Shown here piece by piece: positions 7,571-13,295 of a stretch of DNA of 13,295 nucleotides. Location: contig JAPOOQ010000478.1 of assembly GCA_026713345.1 (NCBI GenBank), positions 1 to 13,295 of the forward strand, given 5' to 3'. A model generated the notes under the pieces. It worked only from the letters and a program-made list of their open reading frames with translations. It ran no database searches and was not told the origin of the DNA. Source of the stretch: Gemmatimonadota bacterium. GTDB lineage: Bacteria > Gemmatimonadota > Gemmatimonadetes > Longimicrobiales > Gaopeijiaceae. Made by a program: the position numbers and the translations under genes. How positions within the stretch are numbered: position 1 is the stretch's first letter; every line of letters begins with the position of its first letter.

Positions 7571-9094
7571 GTGGCGGGACGGCTGTTCGTCGTGGCGACG
7601 CCGATCGGGAACCTGACCGATCTGACGGCGCGCGCACGAGAGACCCTGGCCGAGGCCGACCACGTCCTCGCGGAGGACACGCGGCGCGCGCGAGTGCTGC
7701 TGTCGCACATCGGTGTGTCGGCGCGGCCGGTTTCGCTGCACGCCCACAACGAAGCCGCCCGGGTGGAGTGGGCTGCGCGCTGGCTCGCGCGCGGCGACGA
7801 CGTGGCGCTGATCTCCGACGCGGGCACGCCGCTCCTCTCCGACCCTGGAGAGCGACTGGTGCGGCGCGCCATCGACGATGGCTGCGATGTGGTGCCGGTC
7901 CCGGGTCCTTCGGCGGTGCTCGCGGCGCTGGCGGCCTCGGGACTACCTTGTGTGCCGTTCACCTTCGTGGGCTTCCTGCCGCGCAAGGCGGGGAAGCGGG
8001 CCCGGGCGCTGGAGCGGATCATCGAAGCGAGAGAGACGACTGTGCTGTTCGAGTCTCCGGCGCGGCTGGTTGCCCTGCTGGAGGAGCTGGCTGCGGGCGC
8101 CGGGACCGGGCGGCGCGTTGCCGTGTGCCGCGAGATGACGAAGCTGCACGAGGAGGTCGTGCGCGGGACGCCGGGCGAGGCCGCCGACCACTTTCGCGAG
8201 CGCCCGCCGCGCGGAGAGGTGACGGTCGTGGTGGAGGGGTGCGGTGAGGGCGACGGCGCGGCGAGCCCGGAGGCGGTGGAGGCGCTGGCCCGGGAGGCGC
8301 TGGAGGCCGGGATGGCACCGACCGCGGCCGCGCGGGAGGTGGCGCGCCGCGCGGGAGTGCCGAGGGGCGTGGCCTACGAGGCCGTGATGAGGGTGCGGAA
8401 GGGGGGCGGGGGGGGGCTGCGGGGTGGGGGGGTGCTGCTCGCGGCGGCGCTGGCCTTCCTCCCCGTGGATGCGGCCCTTGCCCAAGGCAGCGGACCAGTC
8501 ACGATCGCCCGCCTGCAGTACGATGGGGGCGGCGACTGGTACGCGAACCCGTCCTCGCTGCCGAACCTGCTGGCGGAGGTGGAGGCGCGCACGGGGATTC
8601 CCACCGCGGAACGCGAGGTGGCGGTCCGGCCGATGGATCCCTCCCTGCGCGACTACCCCTTCCTCTACATGACCGGTCACGGCAACGTGCGCTTCACGCC
8701 TGACGAGCGCCTCGCGCTGCGCCGGTACCTGCTCGGCGGCGGCTTCCTGCACGCAGACGACAACTACGGGCTCGACGAATCCTTCCGGGAGGAGATCGCC
8801 CGCATCTTCCCCGACCGCGAACTCGTGGAGCTCCCGCCGGAGCATCCCGTCTTCCACGCCCCCTATGAATTCGCGGACGGACTCCCCAAGATTCATGAGC
8901 ATGACGGTGCGCCGCCGCAGGCGTTTGGTATATTCCACCAGGGCAGACTCGTCGTGATCTACACCTACGAGACGGACCTGGGGGACGGCTGGGAGGACCC
9001 CGATGTGCACGAGGATCCGCCGGAGGTCAGAGAGGAAGCGCTGCGAATGGGAGTGAACATCTTCGTCTTCGCGATGACGCAGGCCGCCTCGTGA
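7571..9094 (+). CDS. rsmI: RsmI 16S rRNA methyltransferase joined in frame to a DUF4159 domain
   Basis: A continuous 507-aa frame with two unrelated parts. Residues 1-278 are RsmI, the SAM-dependent enzyme that 2'-O-methylates C1402 of 16S rRNA: TPIGNL (10-15), AEDTRRARVLL (34-44), ISDAGTPLLSDPG (81-93), PGPSAVLAAL (111-120), FTFVGFLPRK (130-139), FESPARL (160-166) and the usual C-terminal helix ending AYEAVMRVRK (268-277), where RsmI proteins normally stop. A Gly-rich stretch encoded by G-runs leads into a hydrophobic segment (288-297) ending ALAQ, which looks like a signal peptide, then a DUF4159 domain (about 306-507). A cytoplasmic ribosome-modifying enzyme fused to an exported domain is implausible as one working protein. 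The start is GTG behind a weak GGGGG. It follows trxA by 27 nt and overlaps the next gene by GTGA. Confidence 0.85.
   Translation: MAGRLFVVATPIGNLTDLTARARETLAEADHVLAEDTRRARVLLSHIGVSARPVSLHAHNEAARVEWAARWLARGDDVALISDAGTPLLSDPGERLVRRAIDDGCDVVPVPGPSAVLAALAASGLPCVPFTFVGFLPRKAGKRARALERIIEARETTVLFESPARLVALLEELAAGAGTGRRVAVCREMTKLHEEVVRGTPGEAADHFRERPPRGEVTVVVEGCGEGDGAASPEAVEALAREALEAGMAPTAAAREVARRAGVPRGVAYEAVMRVRKGGGGGLRGGGVLLAAALAFLPVDAALAQGSGPVTIARLQYDGGGDWYANPSSLPNLLAEVEARTGIPTAEREVAVRPMDPSLRDYPFLYMTGHGNVRFTPDERLALRRYLLGGGFLHADDNYGLDESFREEIARIFPDRELVELPPEHPVFHAPYEFADGLPKIHEHDGAPPQAFGIFHQGRLVVIYTYETDLGDGWEDPDVHEDPPEVREEALRMGVNIFVFAMTQAAS
8387..9094 (+). CDS. DUF4159 secreted protein, probable internal start within the RsmI frame
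   Basis: If translation begins at the ATG at 8387 (Met273 of the long frame), the product is 235 aa with a textbook signal peptide: basic MRVRK, a Gly-rich linker, hydrophobic VLLAAALAFL, and an ALA-Q cleavage site near residue 32-33. GAGG at 8378-8381 lies 5 nt upstream as a possible ribosome site. The mature part carries DUF4159 landmarks: a start like ARLQYDGGGDWYANPSS, then YPFLYMTGHGNVRFTPDERL, LRRYLLGGGFLHADDNYG, ELPPEHPVFHAPYEF and FGIFHQGRLVVIYTYETDL. DUF4159 resembles class-I glutamine-amidotransferase-like (ThuA-like) folds; no enzymatic role is established. The domain is commonly found near MoxR/DUF58/VWA genes. I judge a separate product likelier than a working fusion, but the sequence alone does not settle it. 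Confidence 0.55.
   Translation: MRVRKGGGGGLRGGGVLLAAALAFLPVDAALAQGSGPVTIARLQYDGGGDWYANPSSLPNLLAEVEARTGIPTAEREVAVRPMDPSLRDYPFLYMTGHGNVRFTPDERLALRRYLLGGGFLHADDNYGLDESFREEIARIFPDRELVELPPEHPVFHAPYEFADGLPKIHEHDGAPPQAFGIFHQGRLVVIYTYETDLGDGWEDPDVHEDPPEVREEALRMGVNIFVFAMTQAAS
8401..8432. repeat. Interrupted poly-G tract at the RsmI/DUF4159 junction
   Basis: G-runs of 6 (8401-8406), 9 (8408-8416), 4 (8421-8424) and 7 (8426-8432) are separated by one to four bases. They encode the Gly-rich linker between RsmI and the signal peptide. Runs of this kind are prone to replication slippage and sequencing indels. A one-base change would remove the DUF4159 domain from frame whether translation starts at 7571 or at 8387, while leaving the RsmI core intact. 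Confidence 0.85.
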
Positions 9095-12000
9095 CCGCAG
9101 CAGCCCGGATCGCAAGCGCCGTCGATGGTGTCCGCGGGCACCTGTCGCGCTCCCTCGCGCTCACTGTGGCCGCGTGGTGCGGCACGGGTGTTCTCGCGCT
9201 CCTCATCCTGGCCCCGGCGCTCGCCGGCGTCGAGGGGTGGAACCCGGGCAGCCCCGGGCCGCTCCTGCTGGTGGCGCTCATCCTGGCCCTGGTCCCGGGA
9301 GGCATCTGGTACTGGCGGCGGCTGGGACGACGCTGGTGCGCGGAGCACCGGGTCACCCGCGCGATGGACGGGACGACGGGGCTGGAGGAAGGAGCGGTAC
9401 TGGGGAGCCTGGAGCTGTCCCGGGTCGCCCCCCCGGGGACTTCGCCGGGTCTCCGTGAAATGGCGATGACGAGGGTGGGCAGCCGCCTCTCGGGCGACCC
9501 CCGCTCGCTTTCCGGCAAGCTGGGCGAGCGGATCGGAACCGACAGGCGCCGCGGGATGATCGCCTTCCTCGCGGCGGTGCCAGCGACGCTGCTGGTGATG
9601 GGGTTCGCGCCCGCGCGCACCTTCACAGCCTGGGACGGCCTGCTGAACCCGCTGGCCGTTCTCGTCGAGCCCGCGCTTCCCCCCGTGACGGTCGAACCCG
9701 GCACGACCGAGGTCGCGCGCGGCGCGGTCGTGGAAGTCCGCGCCCACGCCCCGCTCCGCGACAGCGTGACGCTGCGCTGGGATGTGACGGGGCAGCTGGC
9801 CCGCTCGCGCACGATTGCCCTGGCCGCCGGTTCCGGCACCTCGCCGCTCCCGCCCGTCACCGCCGAGACGCGCTACTGGATCGAGGCGCCGGACGGGGCG
9901 ACGAGCGAAGTCCACACCCTCACCCCCGTGGACCCGCTCTTCGTGAACACCTTCACCCTTGAGGTGACCTATCCCCCCCACACCGGCTATCCGCCCGGAG
10001 AGTACCAGAACGAGGTCCCCGCGCTGACCATCCCGGCTGGGACGCACTTCAGGGTGCGCGGCCAGGGGAGCCGCGAAATCGGCGCGGGCGCGCTCACCGA
10101 CGGCGACGGTCGCGCGGTGATGCGGTTCGAGCTGCAGGACGCCCGCTTCGAGGGGAGCTGGGTCCCGGCGCGCAGCGGAAGCTACGCCTGGAGCTTCACC
10201 GACGCGGTGGGCGGCGAGGCGGCGGTGCAGCCGCCACCGCTCGAGATCGAGGTCCTTCCCGACCTTCCCCCGGCAATCGCGATCGTCTACCCGGGCGTGG
10301 ACACGATCATGCCGGTGAATCTCCGCCAGCCCCTCGTCATCCAGACACAGGACGACTACGGCGTGGCGAGGGTGGAGATCGTCGTCCGCCGGATCAGCGC
10401 CGCCGGTGACGCGGGGGAGCCGGTGGTGCACGGGGTCGAACTCGCGGGGTCTGCGGGCGCGATTGTGCGGCCGGTGCTGGACATGTCGTCCTGGACGCTC
10501 TCGCCCGGCGACACGATCCGCTACCGGGCGCGGGCGGTCGACAACAATCCGTCGCCGCAGACGAGCGAGAGCGCCGAGTACCTGCTCTGGATCGGGGGCG
10601 TGACCGAGCTGGAACGGGCCGCCCAGGAGGAGCTGGACCGCGCGGCCGAGGACATGGAGGAGCTCGCCGAGGAGGCTCGCAGGGCCGAGGAGGAGTCCCG
10701 CGACCTGCAGGCCCGCTCCGAGGCGGAGGCGGGACGCGAGGGCAACCGCGAGGGTCAGGCGCAATTCGAGGACAGGGAGGAGATCGCGCAGGCGCTCGAG
10801 CAGCAGGAAGAGATGATGCAGGCCGTCGATTCGCTCCGGCGCGAGCTGGAGGAACTGCGCGACGCCCTGGGGGACGCCGGCCTGGCGGACCAGGAGCTGG
10901 AGGACCGGATCCAGGAGTTGGAGCAGCTCCTGGAACAGGTCGCGCCCGAGGAGGAGCAGGACGCACTGGCACGGCTGGAAGAGCAGCTCTCCCAGATGGA
11001 CCCCGAAGAGCTGGCGAAGGCGCTGGAGCAGATGGCGCTCGACCAGGAACGCCTGCGCCAGCGCCTCGAGGACTCACTCGAACAGTTCAGGGAGGCCGCG
11101 CTGGACCAGGACTTCCGCGCCACCAGCAAGGAGGCCGAGGAGCTCGCGAAGGAGCAGGAGATCCTGGCGCGCGCCATGATGGAGGGCGGGGATCCCGAGC
11201 TCCGCGCCGAGCAGCAGGCCGGGCTGGAGGCAGAGGCCCAGGCTCTGCAGCAGCAGCTGGAGCAGTTGCAGCAGCGGCTCGACGAGGCGGGCGAGCAGGA
11301 CGCCGGCGCGGGCGTGCAGGAGGCCCGCCACCAGCTCTCCCAGGCCAGGCAGCAGATGCAGCAGGCCGCGCAGATGGCGATGCAGGGCGAGCAGCAGAGC
11401 GCCGGCCAGCAGGCGCAGCAGGCCGCCGGCGACATGTCCGAGGTTTCCGATCAGCTTAGCCAGGCCCACATGCAGATGCAGATGCAGCAGATGGAGGCGA
11501 TCCGGGCGGCGCTCGGCCAGACCGCCGGCGATGCGCTCGCGTTGGCCCGCCGCCAGTCGGAGCTGCAGGACGAGATGCAGGGGGCCACCAGCTCGGAGCT
11601 GGTCACGCTGCGTGCGGACGAGGCCGCGATCGCCCAGGGGCTGCGCAACCTGGCCGACAACTACGCCGAGGGGACCGAGATGGCTGCTCCCGGTGCCAGG
11701 GACCTGCTGACCGCGGTCGGGCGTGCGATGGAGGAGCTGGACGGAACCATCGCGGCGATGGAGAATCCGCGGTCGCAGGGTCCGTCGCCGGCCGCCGAAG
11801 CCGAGAAGGTCGTACGCACGCTGAACGATGTGGCGCGCATGGCCATGACCTCGGGCCAGCAGCAGGGGCAGGCGCAGAGCATGGCGTCGGCATCGGAACA
11901 GATGATGCAGCAGATGCAGCAGCTCGCCCAGCAGCAGGGCGAGATCATGCAGGATGCTTCGGCGCTGGTGCCGATGCGTCTCGGCCAGGAGACGATGCAG

Positions 12001-12471
12001 GAGCAGACCGAGGAGATGGCCGGACGCCAGGAGGAGGTCGCCCAGGACCTCCGCGACATGGCCGAGGAAGGGGAGCAGCGCGGTGAGGAAGGCAATCCGC
12101 TCGGCGACCTGTCGGCCTTCGCGGAAGAGGCGCGGCAACTCGCGGAGGCGCTCGCCCAGGGCCGCCTCGATCCCGAGGTGATTCGCCGCCAGGAGCGCCT
12201 CTTCCATCGTTTGCTCGACGCGGGGCGCACCCTGGAACGGGACGAGGAGTCGGAAGAGCGCGAGTCCGAGCAGCCGGGCGCCTTCACCCGCGAGGGGGTC
12301 GGCGCACTCGGCGCCGGCTCGCTGGACGCCCTGCGCTTCGAACTGCCGGGCGCGGCCGCGCTGCGTGCGCTGCCCCCCGCCCAGCGAGCACTGGTGTTGC
12401 GCTATTTCGAGCGGCTGAACGGCGGGTCGCGGGGCGGAGCGGGGCGGCCGGGCGCGGGCGGGAGCCGGTGA
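9091..12471 (+). CDS. DUF4175-like membrane protein with long coiled coil
   Basis: An 1126-aa protein. Likely membrane helices lie near 22-44, 57-75 and 155-173. Residues about 195-500 form a beta-rich extracytoplasmic region with Ig/Fn3-like strands, such as PALPPVTVEPGTTEVARGA and LQDARFEGSWVPARSGSYA. From about 504 to 1080 it is almost entirely charged and Gln/Met-rich helix, predicted coiled coil. The C-terminus holds LDPEVIRRQERLFHRLLDAG and ALPPAQRALVLRYFERLN, which resemble motifs near the end of DUF4175-type proteins. GTG start at 9091 overlaps the preceding stop as GTGA, and the gene's own stop overlaps the next GTG the same way. Function is unknown; a membrane-anchored scaffold or force-bearing rod is a guess from shape. 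The family assignment is from recognition and needs a profile search. Confidence 0.82.
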   Translation: MTAAARIASAVDGVRGHLSRSLALTVAAWCGTGVLALLILAPALAGVEGWNPGSPGPLLLVALILALVPGGIWYWRRLGRRWCAEHRVTRAMDGTTGLEEGAVLGSLELSRVAPPGTSPGLREMAMTRVGSRLSGDPRSLSGKLGERIGTDRRRGMIAFLAAVPATLLVMGFAPARTFTAWDGLLNPLAVLVEPALPPVTVEPGTTEVARGAVVEVRAHAPLRDSVTLRWDVTGQLARSRTIALAAGSGTSPLPPVTAETRYWIEAPDGATSEVHTLTPVDPLFVNTFTLEVTYPPHTGYPPGEYQNEVPALTIPAGTHFRVRGQGSREIGAGALTDGDGRAVMRFELQDARFEGSWVPARSGSYAWSFTDAVGGEAAVQPPPLEIEVLPDLPPAIAIVYPGVDTIMPVNLRQPLVIQTQDDYGVARVEIVVRRISAAGDAGEPVVHGVELAGSAGAIVRPVLDMSSWTLSPGDTIRYRARAVDNNPSPQTSESAEYLLWIGGVTELERAAQEELDRAAEDMEELAEEARRAEEESRDLQARSEAEAGREGNREGQAQFEDREEIAQALEQQEEMMQAVDSLRRELEELRDALGDAGLADQELEDRIQELEQLLEQVAPEEEQDALARLEEQLSQMDPEELAKALEQMALDQERLRQRLEDSLEQFREAALDQDFRATSKEAEELAKEQEILARAMMEGGDPELRAEQQAGLEAEAQALQQQLEQLQQRLDEAGEQDAGAGVQEARHQLSQARQQMQQAAQMAMQGEQQSAGQQAQQAAGDMSEVSDQLSQAHMQMQMQQMEAIRAALGQTAGDALALARRQSELQDEMQGATSSELVTLRADEAAIAQGLRNLADNYAEGTEMAAPGARDLLTAVGRAMEELDGTIAAMENPRSQGPSPAAEAEKVVRTLNDVARMAMTSGQQQGQAQSMASASEQMMQQMQQLAQQQGEIMQDASALVPMRLGQETMQEQTEEMAGRQEEVAQDLRDMAEEGEQRGEEGNPLGDLSAFAEEARQLAEALAQGRLDPEVIRRQERLFHRLLDAGRTLERDEESEERESEQPGAFTREGVGALGAGSLDALRFELPGAAALRALPPAQRALVLRYFERLNGGSRGGAGRPGAGGSR
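11470..11487. repeat. Short tandem repeat (ATGCAG)x3 in the coiled-coil region
   Basis: Three perfect hexamer units encode alternating Met-Gln. Related CAG/ATG-rich stretches recur at about 11226-11275, 11341-11420 and 11890-11940. They point to expansion of the coiled coil by simple-repeat growth. Confidence 0.7.
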
Positions 12472-13295
12472 CCCGAAGCGCGGGGTGGGTCTTCGCGGCG
12501 CTTGTGCTTGCCGTGCCGATGGCGATCCCCTTGGCCGCCCTCCAGAACCGGACCGACCTCCGCCTGGAGAACCGCATGCTCAGGCAGGCGTCGACGCACG
12601 AGTCGCGCGGCGAACTGAAGGAGGCGGAGGCCACGCTCAGGGAGCTGCTCGAATTGCAGTCCGGCTCGGCGGCGGCCGTACTGGCGCTGGAGCGGGTGCT
12701 CTGGGCGGATGGGCGCATTGCGGAGGCGCTGCCCGTCTTCGACCGGTACGTGGCCCAATACCCGCAGACGAGCCAGGTCTGGCAACACAAGCTGGGCGTG
12801 CTGATCGAGGTCGATTCGCTGGCCGCGGTCGAGACCACCGTGGAGAACTGGATCCGGGCCGCGCCGGGGTCACCGGACCCCTATCGCGAGGGAGCGCGGG
12901 CGTTGGAGGGGGTGGCCGGGGTCGACAGGGCGGTGGAACTGATCGAAGCGGGGGTGGCCGCGCTCGGGGATCTCCCTGTGCTGCTCCGTGAACTGGGGGA
13001 GATTCATCTCGCTGCGGGGGACACGGCGGCCGCGCTCGCGGCAATGCAGCGGATCACCAAGTCGTTCACCGCCGGCACGCCGGAGAGGCACGACGCGTGG
13101 ACCAGGGAACTCCGCCTCCTGGTGGAGTGGCACGACACCGAAACCGCCATGGAGCAACTCGGTGCCTTCAAGGAGGAACATCCCGACGCGGAGGATCTGG
13201 ACGCCCTCTCGGCGGCGCTGGCCTCCCGTCTTCTGGGTCAGGGAAAGCGCGACGAGGCCATGGCGGTGCTGAGCGGCATCGAGGGCCCGGGGGCC
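12468..13295 (+). CDS. Exported TPR-like repeat protein, partial at window end
   Basis: Open for 276 codons without a stop up to the window edge, so the C-terminus is missing. GTG at 12468 overlaps the DUF4175-like stop (GTGA); GGAG at 12461-12464 is a possible but close ribosome site. Residues 1-26 form a signal peptide (TRSAGWVFAALVLAVPMAIP core, cleavage near LAAL). The rest is helical hairpins in the style of tetratricopeptide repeats: about 45-78, 79-112 with RIAEALPVFDRYVAQYPQ, 172-195 with LGEIHLAAGDTAAALAAMQR, and 244-270 with LASRLLGQGKRDEAMAVL. Such repeats usually mediate protein binding, so this may be a periplasmic partner of the DUF4159 and DUF4175-like products. Exact repeat boundaries are approximate. 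Confidence 0.8.
   Translation, partial: MTRSAGWVFAALVLAVPMAIPLAALQNRTDLRLENRMLRQASTHESRGELKEAEATLRELLELQSGSAAAVLALERVLWADGRIAEALPVFDRYVAQYPQTSQVWQHKLGVLIEVDSLAAVETTVENWIRAAPGSPDPYREGARALEGVAGVDRAVELIEAGVAALGDLPVLLRELGEIHLAAGDTAAALAAMQRITKSFTAGTPERHDAWTRELRLLVEWHDTETAMEQLGAFKEEHPDAEDLDALSAALASRLLGQGKRDEAMAVLSGIEGPGA

Noticed and set aside
10394..11077. A 227-codon Pro/Arg-rich minus-strand frame
   Set aside because: Low-complexity antisense frame typical of high GC; no start context or domain.
11074..12207. A 377-codon minus-strand frame opposite the coiled coil
   Set aside because: Its Leu/His richness is the antisense image of Gln/Glu/Lys codons in the real gene.

Overview
This is a GC-rich bacterial window, close to 70% GC by eye, with tightly packed genes and 4-bp stop/start overlaps. 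The gene mix suggests Gemmatimonadota or a related phylum. It includes a bacterial-type OPT peptide transporter, a secreted SUMF1/FGE-fold protein with a Cys-rich start, a DUF4159 protein followed directly by a DUF4175 coiled-coil membrane protein, and a stand-alone methylmalonyl-CoA epimerase. The taxon is inferred from content and is not proven.

Layout. (1) 19-2031, minus: OPT-family transporter. (2) 2032-2285: a 254-bp divergent promoter region with four copies of a 15-bp inverted repeat of the form CTGCCA-N3-TGGCAG, two of them perfect, spaced by about two and four helical turns. (3) 2286-4928, plus: complete clpB disaggregase, containing a local AT-rich patch near its 3' end. (4) 4894-5571, plus: a small probable lipoprotein whose frame overlaps the clpB end. 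(5) 5695-6597, plus: secreted SUMF1/FGE-fold protein lacking the catalytic cysteines. (6) 6601-7083, minus: methylmalonyl-CoA epimerase, convergent with the previous gene. (7) 7211-12471 and on to the window end, plus: thioredoxin, then an unusual single reading frame joining RsmI (16S rRNA methyltransferase) to a DUF4159 domain through a G-tract, then a 1126-aa DUF4175-like membrane protein with a very long Gln/Met-rich coiled coil, then an exported repeat protein cut by the window edge.

Working together. The right half reads as one operon: trxA-rsmI is separated by 27 nt, and the next two junctions are 4-nt GTGA overlaps, so translation is probably coupled. The DUF4159, DUF4175 and TPR-like products are all predicted to act in or outside the inner membrane. 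They may form an uncharacterised envelope system of the kind often found beside MoxR/DUF58/VWA (Bat-like) genes. The left half combines heat-shock proteostasis (ClpB) with peptide uptake (OPT), possibly under one shared regulator.

The most interesting items are the operator array, the RsmI/DUF4159 fusion with its internal start and G-tract, the coupled envelope operon, and the AT-rich patch in clpB. No RNA genes, CRISPR arrays, insertion sequences or attachment sites were found.
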